DNA of 64,000 nucleotides from an uncultured Phycisphaerales bacterium (lineage in GTDB: Bacteria > Planctomycetota > Phycisphaerae > Sedimentisphaerales > Anaerohalosphaeraceae), in assembly GCA_937868095.1 (NCBI GenBank), contig CALMLO010000028.1, forward strand, positions 1-64,000, written 5' to 3'. The position numbers and the translations under genes are program-made. The notes beneath the pieces are model-generated. The model was not told the origin of the DNA. It made no database searches and was given only the letters and a program-made list of their open reading frames with translations. Positions 1 through 8,476 of this stretch are shown here, piece by piece (positions within the stretch are counted from its first letter, which is position 1; each line of letters begins with the position of its first letter).

Positions 1-140
1 TTATCTGACGACTGGGCCAGTCTGGATTCAAGGTCGCAACTTCCAGAATTTTATCTACCTCTTCCTGGCTTATCCCCCTAAAACCGGGCCATTGACAAGG
101 TTAGGATTTCCCTGTAACTCCAGTCCACAATTACCGGAGA
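1..140 (-). pseudogene. Transposase-like fragment, frameshifted, cut by the window edge
   Basis: Reading leftward, one frame gives GISQEEVDKILEVA followed by NPDWPSRQI and runs off the window. This resembles the N-terminal helix-turn-helix of IS3/IS481-type transposases. A neighbouring frame just upstream reads DWSYREILTLSMARF and stops at TAG. Deleting one base from the T4 run (positions 80-83 on this strand) would join the two frames. I therefore read it as a decayed or programmed-frameshift transposase start. No terminal repeat is visible. A sequencing error is also possible. The match is from memory of the family. Confidence 0.4.
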
Positions 141-351
141 AATCGAATGAAAAAGAGGCGGTTTCCGAGAGAGCGGATTGCGCGGATGGTGGGGTGTCTG
201 AGGGCGGCCGGCGGAGCGGTCACCTGCGGCTCCGGCCGGCGTTTCCTCTTCTGCTTGCCCTTTGCTGTCCGCTGATTCTTTGCCGGCGACAGGTGTCGTC
301 GTAGCGGGTGTATCAAGTCGGCTTTTTCAACGGAGCGGGGCTGTTCCCTTC
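141..351. other. Intergenic, nothing recognised
   Basis: This GC-rich stretch lies between the transposase-like fragment and the end of the baeRF gene. Short open frames exist on both strands, but they are arginine/proline-rich translations of GC-rich DNA with no recognisable domain. I see no tRNA-like or terminator-like structure. Confidence 0.4.
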
Positions 352-1515
352 CTAACCTTCTATCTTATAGCGTAAAAACGCCCCGATGTGATCGATGTCC
401 TTTAATCGAGGATGGTTGGTGGTGATGTATTTGATTTCTCCCCGCTGGAGAAGGACCTCTTCCATCGCTTCTTCGACTACATCCTCTACCGAAAGAGTTT
501 CCTTGCCGCAGAAGGGGCAATTTCCAGCTTTTAAATCCAGACAGGAACACTCTTTGCAGATATAGCCCGGCACGCGGTAGTTGTCGTCGACCACCAGTGC
601 CTGACAGGCCCCCATGGGAATCGCCCGCAAAACATTCTCGATTCCCTTTGCGGCCAATCCGCCTTTGTGCAAGGCCTCTATGAGGCGTTCCAAAATCATA
701 CTATCATCTTCTTCGTTTATTTTTCTCTCCATTTCGAGGGCTGCTTCAATGATAGTATTGATATGGTCTTTGGGGCTAAGATTCGACCGTCCTTTCACCC
801 TGGGCTGCAAATAGCTGTGGAGGAGCGGGAAGAAAAGCGAATAATCTTCTGCTTTGATGCCGATGAAAAGATATTCAAAATGCCCCATTCTGAAGTGTTC
901 CAGCAGGGCATTGGCTACTGTATGATAATGACGAATGACTTTGTTTTTAATGCTCCGCTCGATCCGGCGTTCCTCTAATCCATACCATCCTCCTTTTCTG
1001 ACTTTTCCCTCGATGTCGGAACGATAGGCGTTGTGCTCTAACACTTCCCCCATGTACACTTCCAGCAATCGTGCTTCCTGCTTATCGACCAGTACGAGCA
1101 TGAGCCGATGATACTCATCTAAGATTGCGACCAAAGGACGTATATAAGGATTGGGATCGACTACTACCTGGGATTTCACCGGCTGCGCAACGCGATAGAC
1201 CAGGTATAAATCACGCGTTCCATCGGCGATGATGACTAAGCCCCTCACTTTTCCTGCGGGCACAAAAGAATTGGTCACCTCAAATTCAATTTTCTCAAAA
1301 TCTTCTTTTACCGCGGCGAGCTGTTTTTTAGACCAGTCTTCCTTCTCTAAAGACCGCAGTTTAGTCCGCAGCAGGCTGTTCGTTACTGTTTTGTAGGCGC
1401 TCGGATTCGTATGACGAGGATCCACATTCAGATAAAAGGAGGTAACCAGCGTTCCTGCCGGCTTAATTTCTAAAAGTTCGTTAATGTGTTCTTTGGTAAT
1501 CAGATTGCTGTTCAT
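352..1515 (-). CDS. baeRF-family eRF1-like protein
   Basis: The 387-residue protein has the architecture of the bacterial archaeo-eukaryotic release factor (baeRF) families. A central segment around residues 130-160 (LDEYHRLMLVLVDKQEARLLE) is the usual eRF1 domain 2 signature. The C-terminal part carries a zinc-ribbon-like set of cysteines at about 320-336 (CKEC, then CPFC). Family members are thought to act on ribosomes or in stress responses, but their biochemical role is mostly untested, so no peptide-release activity is claimed. It is a single gene, with no co-directional partner close enough to suggest an operon. Confidence 0.7.
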   Translation of the reverse strand: MNSNLITKEHINELLEIKPAGTLVTSFYLNVDPRHTNPSAYKTVTNSLLRTKLRSLEKEDWSKKQLAAVKEDFEKIEFEVTNSFVPAGKVRGLVIIADGTRDLYLVYRVAQPVKSQVVVDPNPYIRPLVAILDEYHRLMLVLVDKQEARLLEVYMGEVLEHNAYRSDIEGKVRKGGWYGLEERRIERSIKNKVIRHYHTVANALLEHFRMGHFEYLFIGIKAEDYSLFFPLLHSYLQPRVKGRSNLSPKDHINTIIEAALEMERKINEEDDSMILERLIEALHKGGLAAKGIENVLRAIPMGACQALVVDDNYRVPGYICKECSCLDLKAGNCPFCGKETLSVEDVVEEAMEEVLLQRGEIKYITTNHPRLKDIDHIGAFLRYKIEG

Positions 1516-1940
1516 TTTGTTTTACCTGTCTCATTTCATTTCGTTCAGGATTTTCCGGATGACCTTGCCCGGCTACGCGGCCGGGCGATTTGTCAGATGT
1601 TATACGATTCCTCCTTGTTTGCGTCAAGGGGATTCTCGGCGACTGCCGCGGCGAGGGGGCTTCTTTCGGCCGCAGATGACGATTGCGGGGTAATGCCGGC
1701 GTGCCGGTGATGCCGGGCTTGATTGAGCAGGCCGATGCAGCCATCAACTCCAGCCGAGCCGGGTTGGATAACGTGAATGCCAGGGAATCATTATGAATCT
1801 TTCGCTACGGCCGGGAATAATCCTTGTGTGCATCCGCCCTTCGTTTCTCTCTTATGTTGGACTTTGTCTCTCCAGTTCTCTCTGTTTGTTGGGTGTTGGC
1901 TGCGGGCTGGTTCCGGCTGGTTCGAAAATACGGGCGGCTG
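1516..1940. other. Intergenic region with one GC-rich hairpin
   Basis: These 425 bases separate the baeRF gene start from the pectate lyase end and contain no convincing gene. A 7-bp perfect inverted repeat, GCCCGGC at 1567-1573 and GCCGGGC at 1580-1586, could fold into a hairpin. It lacks a following T-tract, so it is not a typical terminator. A promoter for the baeRF gene should lie at its left end, but I cannot place it. Confidence 0.35.
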
Positions 1941-4082
1941 CTACAGGGTAAATTCTCCTTCGAGTGTGAGGACGGGGACATAGTCCGGATTGTAGTAACT
2001 TCCTTCAAGTACGTTGTAAAGGTAGGTGGTGCCGCCCGGGGTGAGGATGAAGGTTACCAGCCCGTCCGTATCTGTCTTGACAAAGGAAGTAACGTCGCCG
2101 GATGCAGGGCCGTCTGCGACGGTCGGATTGACCGTGTACAGCCAAACCGCTTGGCTTGTATTCAGGGCGGTACCGCTGGCTGTATCGTTGCCCGGAGCGG
2201 AGAACCAGTCGATTGTGTCGGCGATCCATGTTTCATCTACGCCGTCGTTGAGGCCGTTGACTACATAGGATTTATCACCTGTGATGGCATAAATCGTCAG
2301 GGTTGCGCTGGTGATGGTACCGGTAATGCCGGAAAGGTCGAACTGGAGCCAGGATTTGTTCGCATCGAGGGTGTTGAGCTGGGGGTCATCGCTCCACTGG
2401 CCGGCACTGCGGGTTTTCAGCCGTGTTTCCGAAATCCAGGCCCCTGAATTGGTCTTGTACTGAATCGCTTTTCCCTGGCGGGCCGGTATGGAGATCGCGG
2501 TGATTGTCGGTGCTTGCAGGGATTCGCTCAGCCAGCTGTCTGCGAGGACCATCAAGTCGGTGATGTCCACGACAGCATCGGCGGGTCTGGCGATGTCGCA
2601 GTATGGATTCCAGCCGGCATCTGTCGGGCGGCTGTTCCATGCGGCGGCCAGGACGGCGAAATCGCCCAGGTCGATGATGCAGTTGCGATCCATATCGGCG
2701 CGTGCAGCCGGCGTTACCAGCCAGTTGAGGTATTCTTCGAGGTTGGTATAGCCGTCTCCGTCGCGGTCGCCGTTTCGGTCGGCGGCATCGTAGGGGTTCA
2801 GCCCTCTTGAACGTTCCCAAGCGTCGGGCATGCCGTCATTGTCCGCGTCGGGCAGGGCCGGCAGCGAATGAAGGGTTGGCCAGCCGCCGACAGTGGTTTG
2901 GGAATCAATGATTCCCAGCCCTGCTCCGGTCTTGCCGCCGAATGTTGCGGTTCCTGTTCGGACTTCGTTAATAATGCGGGTATCCACGGAGTCGCGGATA
3001 AGACTGCAACCGGCCTCAGCGAGGACCGCCTCATAGGCCTCCTGGGCGGTTTGTGTGGTTACGGGGTAGGTTTCGGCGGCGGGGAAGGGGGCTGAAGCCC
3101 TGCATAAGTTCCGTTCGGCATCGCCGCCTTCGGGGTTTACGCCGAGCCAGTTGTCATTGGTTACGGTGGTACTGCCCTGTACGTAATTGCCGCTGATGTA
3201 CCATTGGCCGTAGGTGTGGGGCACGATGGTATTGCCGGCGTCGTCTTTTTGGAGACTGGGGTTGGCGATGCGGTATCTGACGCCGGAGTTGGTGGCAGGG
3301 CCATATTTGTAGAAGCAATTGATGATATTGACGGCGGCTTTCTCGCCACCGTAGCAGCTGTTGAAGGCCCAGTTGTAGATGACGTTATTGCGCAGGTCCA
3401 CGTTGTCGGCGGGGTCTCCTTCGATGCGCGGATTGCGGGAGCTGTGATGGGCCAGAAGGTTGTGATGCCAGGAACTGTTGGTGCCTCCCCAGATGCCGCC
3501 GTATCCGTGGGCACCTTTTGCATGATGGGAATAGCGAAGACTTTCAGTAATCAGGCACCACTGGGCGGTAAAATTGGTGTTGGCATAATAGGAGAACGCC
3601 TCATCGACGGACCAGCTTGCCGTGACATGGTCGAGGATTATGCGGTTGCCATAGCGTCCCCATGTGGCGTCGTCGTCTCCGTTTTCGGAGCCGTCGGGCC
3701 ACTGGTCGCCGAGCCGGCAGCGAATGTAGCGGATGATGACGTTATCATAGCCGGCGTAGAAAGAGCCGTTTGCGATGCAGATGCCGTCGCCGGGTGCGGT
3801 TTGGCCGGCGATGGTTACATTGGGATATTTGACATCCAGGTTGGATGTAAGATGAATGGTTCCGGACACGCGAAAGATAATTGTGCGAGGGGTATTGTGA
3901 TTGAGGGCGTCGCGGAGTGAGCCCGGGCCGGAATCATTAAGGTTGGTAACAAAATAGACGGCTCCGCCCCGTCCGCCGGCGGCCGCGGCGCCGTATCCTT
4001 CGGCGCCGGGAAAGGCAGGAACAGCCCAAATTATTGCGGAGTGAAGAGTGAGAAAAACGGATGCAAGAATGAATCGTTTCAT
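1941..4082 (-). CDS. Secreted modular pectate lyase with dockerin-like and DNRLRE domains
   Basis: The start at 4082 is chosen because AAAGGAG lies 9 bases upstream and a signal peptide follows (MKRFILASVFLTLHSAIIWA). The open frame extends 133 codons further but without these signs. Residues about 22-400 form a parallel beta-helix pectate lyase domain (AFPGAEGYGA, GGRGG, then LNDSGPGSLRDAL), which cleaves polygalacturonan by beta-elimination. Next come a TSP3-like acidic segment (DADNDGMPDAW, about 410-460) and a dockerin-like pair (about 461-521: DMDRNCIIDLGDF, VDITDLMVLADSW). The last 190 residues match the DNRLRE/CBM96 type. It probably acts on pectin outside the cell. Confidence 0.82.
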   Translation of the reverse strand: MKRFILASVFLTLHSAIIWAVPAFPGAEGYGAAAAGGRGGAVYFVTNLNDSGPGSLRDALNHNTPRTIIFRVSGTIHLTSNLDVKYPNVTIAGQTAPGDGICIANGSFYAGYDNVIIRYIRCRLGDQWPDGSENGDDDATWGRYGNRIILDHVTASWSVDEAFSYYANTNFTAQWCLITESLRYSHHAKGAHGYGGIWGGTNSSWHHNLLAHHSSRNPRIEGDPADNVDLRNNVIYNWAFNSCYGGEKAAVNIINCFYKYGPATNSGVRYRIANPSLQKDDAGNTIVPHTYGQWYISGNYVQGSTTVTNDNWLGVNPEGGDAERNLCRASAPFPAAETYPVTTQTAQEAYEAVLAEAGCSLIRDSVDTRIINEVRTGTATFGGKTGAGLGIIDSQTTVGGWPTLHSLPALPDADNDGMPDAWERSRGLNPYDAADRNGDRDGDGYTNLEEYLNWLVTPAARADMDRNCIIDLGDFAVLAAAWNSRPTDAGWNPYCDIARPADAVVDITDLMVLADSWLSESLQAPTITAISIPARQGKAIQYKTNSGAWISETRLKTRSAGQWSDDPQLNTLDANKSWLQFDLSGITGTITSATLTIYAITGDKSYVVNGLNDGVDETWIADTIDWFSAPGNDTASGTALNTSQAVWLYTVNPTVADGPASGDVTSFVKTDTDGLVTFILTPGGTTYLYNVLEGSYYNPDYVPVLTLEGEFTL

Positions 4083-4090
4083 GATGCGGT
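4080..4090 (-). promoter_or_regulatory. Ribosome binding site deciding the pectate lyase start
   Basis: On the minus strand AAAGGAG precedes the ATG at 4082 by about 9 bases. The signal peptide begins directly at this ATG, which rules against the 133-codon longer frame. Confidence 0.6.
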
Positions 4091-4484
4091 TCTCCTTTGC
4101 CGGCGTTGTCAGGTGCATCTTAACCCCCCTTATTCCAATAGTTCTTGCAGGATGGAGTTTTCCTAAAATTGTCTCAGCGGGCTTTATTATAGCAGAATTT
4201 AACGCCGGCGGGAAAGAGGGATGCTGGGTTTTTGCGGAGTTTTGCGCAATTTGATTTTCCGTTTTGCGCGAAACGGTATTAGGGGCGTCTAACGAAAGTG
4301 CGGAAAAAGTGCGGAAAAGCGAGGGAGATAGTGGACCTGAATCGTCTGGAAACGAGGCGTTTTTGCGGAAAACGAAACAAAACAAGACTGGAAAAGCAGC
4401 CATAAAACAAGTATAGTATCCGGCTGTGGAAATCGGCGGCCGGTTTGGCGGCTGTGCAGGATAAACAATAAGAGAAAGCAATGT
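4083..4484. promoter_or_regulatory. Divergent intergenic promoter region
   Basis: About 400 bases separate the divergently transcribed pectate lyase and carbamoyltransferase genes, so promoters for both should lie here. On the minus strand a TATAAT box reads at 4191-4186, about 100 bases upstream of the lyase start. The matching -35 (TTCCCG or TTTCCC) is poor. Two direct copies of GTGCGGAAAA occur near 4300-4318. No gene is seen. Confidence 0.35.
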
Positions 4485-6350
4485 ATGGAAGCAAAGAAAA
4501 CTTCCGATAAGCCATTATATATTCTGGGGATATCGGCTTTTTATCATGACAGTGCGGCGGCACTGCTGAAGGACGGCCGTATCGCAGCCGCTGCGCAGGA
4601 AGAGCGGTTTACCCGTAAAAAGCATGACCCTGCTTTTCCGGTGAATGCGGTTCGGTACTGCCTGAAGGAAGGGGGCATTGATGCTTCGCAGATTGATTAT
4701 GTGGTATTTTATGAAAAGCCGCTGAGCCGGTTTGAGCGGATTCTGGAGACTTATATTGGGTATGCTCCGCGTGGATTCAAGCAGTTTCTGATGAGCATTC
4801 CGCTGTGGCTGAAGCAAAAACTTCATCTTCCTCGGGAGATGGACCGGGCGTTGGATTACCAATATCGAGGCCGCTATTTGTTCTGTGAGCATCATGAGTC
4901 GCATGCAGCCAGTGCGTTTTTTCCATCTCCGTTTGAGGAGGCGGTGATTCTGACGATGGACGGGGTGGGGGAATGGGCGACGGCGAGTATCGGGGCGGGG
5001 CGGGGCAATCGCATTGAGATGCTTTATGAGATGCATTTTCCTCATTCGCTGGGGCTGCTGTATTCGGCGTTTACGTATTTTACGGGCTTCCGGGTAAATT
5101 CGGGGGAGTACAAATTGATGGGGCTGGCGCCGTACGGCAGGCCGATTTATTATGAAACGATTTTGTCGGAGATGCTGGACCTGAAGGAGGACGGGTCGTT
5201 TCGTCTGAATATGGATTATTTTGCGTATTGCTATTCGGATGTGATGGTCAGCCGGAAGTTTGAGAAACTTTTCGGGGGGCCTCGCCGCAAGCCGGAAACG
5301 CCCATTACGCAGCGGGAGATGGATATTGCTGCTTCGATTCAGAAGGTGACGGAAGAAATTATCCTTCGGATGAGCCGGTATGCTTATAAGCAGACGGGGA
5401 TGAAAAATCTGGTGCTGGCGGGCGGGGTGGCGCTGAATTGCGTGGGCAACGGGCGAATCCAGCGGGAAGGGCCGTTTGAGCATATCTGGATTCAGCCGGC
5501 AGCCGGGGATGCCGGCGGGGCGCTGGGGGCGGCGCTGTTTGTGTGGTATCAGCTGCTTGAGAACCCGCGAAGGCCGGACCCGATGGATATGCAGAGCGGT
5601 TCTCTGCTGGGGCCGTCGTTTACGACGGAGGAAATCCGGGCGTTTCTTGAGCGGGAGGGGGCTGTGTACGAGGTTTATGAAGATGAAGAGGAACTTCTGG
5701 ATACGGTTTCGGATGCGCTGGCGACTGAGCAGGTGGTAGGGTGGTTTCAGGGACGGATGGAGTTCGGCCCGCGGGCGCTGGGGTCGCGAAGCATTTTGGG
5801 GGATGCGCGGAGCGACCGGATGCAGTCGAAAATGAATCTGAAAATCAAGTTCCGCGAGTCGTTTCGTCCTTTTGCGCCGAGTGTTCTTGCGGAGCGTGCG
5901 GAGGAGTTTTTTGAACTTAAGAACGGCTGCGTCAGCCCGTATATGCTGCTGGTGGCTCCGATTCAGGAATCGAAACGGGTTGCAGCGGCGCCGCAGGAGA
6001 AGCCGCTGTTCGGGCTGGACCTGCTGAAGGTACGCCGCAGCTGTGTACCTGGGATTACGCATGTGGATTATTCGTCGCGGGTTCAGACGGTGGATGAAAA
6101 ACGGCACGGCCGCTATTATCGGCTGCTGAAACGATTTGAGGCCAAGACGGGCTGCCCGCTGGTAATCAATACGAGTTTTAATGTGCGGGGCGAACCGATT
6201 GTGTGTACGCCGGAGGACGCCTATCGGTGTTTTATGGCGACCAATATGGATATGCTTGTGATGGAAAATGTGGTGCTTCGGAAAGAGCGGCAGCCGAAGG
6301 CCAAGGTCCATGAGACGGATGAATATCTGGCAAGGTTTGCGCTGGATTAA
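4485..6350 (+). CDS. NodU/CmcH-family carbamoyltransferase
   Basis: The 621-residue protein matches the O-carbamoyltransferases (NodU, CmcH, TobZ), which transfer a carbamoyl group from carbamoyl phosphate via carbamoyl-AMP to a sugar hydroxyl. The start (LGISAFYHDSAAALLKDG) and the metal/adenylate region (CEHHESHAASAFF, LTMDGVGEWAT, about 135-165) are conserved. The C-terminal domain contains QGRMEFGPRALGSRSILGD and NTSFNVRGEPIVCTP, also hallmarks. It leads a five-gene operon with membrane and SGNH proteins, so the acceptor is more likely an exported glycan than a soluble antibiotic. The acceptor itself cannot be told from sequence. Confidence 0.9.
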   Translation: MEAKKTSDKPLYILGISAFYHDSAAALLKDGRIAAAAQEERFTRKKHDPAFPVNAVRYCLKEGGIDASQIDYVVFYEKPLSRFERILETYIGYAPRGFKQFLMSIPLWLKQKLHLPREMDRALDYQYRGRYLFCEHHESHAASAFFPSPFEEAVILTMDGVGEWATASIGAGRGNRIEMLYEMHFPHSLGLLYSAFTYFTGFRVNSGEYKLMGLAPYGRPIYYETILSEMLDLKEDGSFRLNMDYFAYCYSDVMVSRKFEKLFGGPRRKPETPITQREMDIAASIQKVTEEIILRMSRYAYKQTGMKNLVLAGGVALNCVGNGRIQREGPFEHIWIQPAAGDAGGALGAALFVWYQLLENPRRPDPMDMQSGSLLGPSFTTEEIRAFLEREGAVYEVYEDEEELLDTVSDALATEQVVGWFQGRMEFGPRALGSRSILGDARSDRMQSKMNLKIKFRESFRPFAPSVLAERAEEFFELKNGCVSPYMLLVAPIQESKRVAAAPQEKPLFGLDLLKVRRSCVPGITHVDYSSRVQTVDEKRHGRYYRLLKRFEAKTGCPLVINTSFNVRGEPIVCTPEDAYRCFMATNMDMLVMENVVLRKERQPKAKVHETDEYLARFALD

Positions 6351-6365
6351 GGAAGGAATGCGGCT

Positions 6366-6785
6366 ATGGGAATGATGGAGTTGAACTGGAGACCTTCGGA
6401 CAAGACACTGCGGCAGTTTGGTTTGTGCTGTCTGGCGGTCCTGCCGGCGGCTGGGATTGTGCTGTGGCGGCGTTTCGGTCTGCCGGCAGGGGCGGCATGG
6501 GGGCTGGCGGCGGCGGGGATTGTGCTGTTTGGGGTTGGGCTGGTTTTTCCGAGGGGGCTGCGGCCTTTTTATGTGGTGCTGATGGCGGCGGGGTTTCCTA
6601 TCGGCTGGGTCATCAGCCATGCGGTGATGTTTTTGTTTTACTTTTGCATTCTTACTCCGATTGGGCTTGTGTTTTGGCTGTTCGGGCGGGATGTGCTGCA
6701 TCGGAAACGGGAGCGGGAGGCGTCGTCGTACTGGGTGGAGTGCTCTCGTTCTGTTTCGGTCAAGCGATATTTCAGGCAGTTTTAG
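6366..6785 (+). CDS. SxtJ-like membrane protein
   Basis: The 139-residue protein has three hydrophobic segments and a basic C-terminus. The N-terminal WRPSDKTLRQFG and the segment GRDVLHRKRE fit the SxtJ family, named from the saxitoxin cluster, whose function is unknown. AAGGAA lies a few bases before the ATG, and the gene follows the carbamoyltransferase by 15 bases. In other bacteria SxtJ genes also sit beside NodU-type carbamoyltransferases and DUF5989 genes, so a shared membrane-linked role is likely. Confidence 0.7.
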   Translation: MGMMELNWRPSDKTLRQFGLCCLAVLPAAGIVLWRRFGLPAGAAWGLAAAGIVLFGVGLVFPRGLRPFYVVLMAAGFPIGWVISHAVMFLFYFCILTPIGLVFWLFGRDVLHRKREREASSYWVECSRSVSVKRYFRQF

Positions 6786-6811
6786 CGGGATAAGGATTCG
6801 GAAGGATTTTT

Positions 6812-7021
6812 ATGTCTGAGCAAACGGTCTCTCCGGCGAAAAAAGAATTTGAGCAGCAGGCCCGTCAGGGACGCCCGGGGCTGCTGCGGGAGTTTTATGA
6901 TTTTCTCAAGCACAACAAGAAATGGTGGCTTCTGCCGATTCTGCTGATGCTTCTGCTGCTGGGGCTGATTATTCTTCTGAGCGGGACGGCGGTGGCGCCG
7001 TTTTTGTATCCGCTGTTTTAG
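6812..7021 (+). CDS. DUF5989 small membrane protein
   Basis: The 69-residue protein has a charged N-terminal half and one strong transmembrane helix (about residues 35-60) after FLKHNKKWWLLPILL, typical of DUF5989. GGAAGGA sits about 5 bases before the ATG. It lies 26 bases after the SxtJ-like gene and 15 bases before the SGNH gene, inside the same operon. Its function is unknown. It may be a small subunit or scaffold for the carbamoyltransferase complex at the membrane, but this is inference from context only. Confidence 0.7.
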   Translation: MSEQTVSPAKKEFEQQARQGRPGLLREFYDFLKHNKKWWLLPILLMLLLLGLIILLSGTAVAPFLYPLF

Positions 7022-7036
7022 CGAGGGAGCCGGACG

Positions 7037-8476
7037 ATGAACAAGCCGAGTCTTGGGCGAGTTTTCTGGACAGCGGTTATTGCGGCGGGGCTGGGGGTGC
7101 TTTGGCTGAAGGAGGTTCCGCTGGCGTATTGGGTGGCGCAGCAGCGGGAGGTTCTGCTGGGGCGGTACAGTGTGGGGCAGGTGAGCGCGCAGCTGATATT
7201 GACGCCGGTGGGTCTGCTGCTGCTGTGGGGGCTGTGGATGGGGAAGGAGAAAAGCCCATCGCAGCGCCGTCAGGATGCTTTCAAGACGGCGGCCGTGGTG
7301 CTTTCGATTGTTTTTTGTCTGGTTTTTGCTGATGTTGCACTGCGGCTGGTTTCCCGCCGTCAGTACACGGCGGCCGGGCATAGTTATCATCGCCCGCCGA
7401 ACCAGACGATGAAGGGGGTGTTTGAAGATCGTCCTGTCTGTGCGTTCAGTTATCCGAATGCGCCGGCTGGGTATCCGCCTGTTTCCTATGTTTTTACGAC
7501 GGACAAGAGGGGATTTCGCAATCTGAGCGATATGGACTGTGCGGATGCCGTTGTGCTGGGGGATTCCTTTGCAGAAGGGTCGAGCGTGTCTGATGAGCAT
7601 TGCTGGCCGATACAGTTGGCAAAACTCAGCGGCAGGACGGTGTATAATCTGGGGATGTCGGGGACGAGTGCGGCTGGTTATCTGGATGTGCTTGAATCGA
7701 TTGGTTTTTCGCTGAAGCCGCGGTTGGTTTTGTGCATGCTGTATGAGGGCAATGATTTTCGGGACAGCAATTTTCGTCGGAATGAGGGGCGGGAGCGGCC
7801 TTCGCTGGGGGATGTGCTTTTCCGCAGTTCGCCGCTACGGCGCCGCTTTGAGGCGTTTTTGATAAAGACGCTTGGGCCTGTGGGCAGCGGACGTTTTAAC
7901 GACCCGGCGTCTGTTTTGGCGAATCCGTCGCATCCGATGTATGCGGTTTCGTGGCAGCCGCTGGAAGTGCCGCGGGGGTCGGGGCATTATTATTCCTTTG
8001 AGGTTAAGCGGGTTCTGGACCATTGGGTTCGGCCGGAGCAGTTTAGGGAGTCTTTGGCCTGCCGGCAAACGCAGGAGATTCTGACTCGGATGAAGGATTT
8101 GTGCGCGGGGCAGGGAGCGCGGCTGGTGGTTGTCTATGCGCCGGATAAGCCGCATCTTTTGATGGATGCCGTCCGGCGGCAGGTTCCGGCGGAGCAGGTG
8201 CGGGCCTTTCTGGCCCTGAAGAAAAAGGACTTGCCGCCTGCCGAGCAATTGATGGAGGATTTGTCGGCGGCAATGGATACGTTTGAAAATGTGATGGAGC
8301 AGTTCTGCCGAGAGGAGGGGATTGTCTTTGTGAGTCTGACTGATGTGCTCCGGCAGAAGATTGAAGAGGGGGTTTGGGCGTATTATGCCTATGACCAGCA
8401 CTGGACTCCGGATGGGCACCGGGTTGTGGCGGAATATCTGGCGGAGACGGTGTTCGGCGGGGACGAGCCGCAATGA
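7037..8476 (+). CDS. Membrane-anchored SGNH/GDSL-family hydrolase
   Basis: The 479-residue protein has N-terminal hydrophobic segments (about 10-25, 55-70 and 85-105) followed by an extracytoplasmic SGNH domain. Block I is VVLGDSFAEGSS near residue 175, the Gly/Asn blocks are NLGMSGTSAAGY and YEGNDFRD, and block V is DQHWTPDGH near 453 with the catalytic D-x-x-H. Such proteins are esterases or O-acetyl transferases on glycans. It is translationally coupled to the next gene through an ATGA overlap. Together with the carbamoyltransferase it suggests ester or carbamoyl decoration of an exported polysaccharide. Confidence 0.78.
   Translation: MNKPSLGRVFWTAVIAAGLGVLWLKEVPLAYWVAQQREVLLGRYSVGQVSAQLILTPVGLLLLWGLWMGKEKSPSQRRQDAFKTAAVVLSIVFCLVFADVALRLVSRRQYTAAGHSYHRPPNQTMKGVFEDRPVCAFSYPNAPAGYPPVSYVFTTDKRGFRNLSDMDCADAVVLGDSFAEGSSVSDEHCWPIQLAKLSGRTVYNLGMSGTSAAGYLDVLESIGFSLKPRLVLCMLYEGNDFRDSNFRRNEGRERPSLGDVLFRSSPLRRRFEAFLIKTLGPVGSGRFNDPASVLANPSHPMYAVSWQPLEVPRGSGHYYSFEVKRVLDHWVRPEQFRESLACRQTQEILTRMKDLCAGQGARLVVVYAPDKPHLLMDAVRRQVPAEQVRAFLALKKKDLPPAEQLMEDLSAAMDTFENVMEQFCREEGIVFVSLTDVLRQKIEEGVWAYYAYDQHWTPDGHRVVAEYLAETVFGGDEPQ

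Noticed and set aside
92-304. Plus-strand open frame of 70 codons at the left edge
   Set aside because: It has no ribosome binding site or recognisable domain, and overlaps the transposase-like fragment on the other strand.
4083-4481. N-terminal extension of the pectate lyase
   Set aside because: The signal peptide and ribosome binding site place the start at 4082; the extra 133 codons have no recognisable content.
4515-6701. Long minus-strand open frame opposite the carbamoyltransferase
   Set aside because: The plus strand encodes a clear NodU-family protein; the opposite frame is rich in Arg, His, Pro and Gln with no domain, typical of an antisense shadow in GC-rich DNA.
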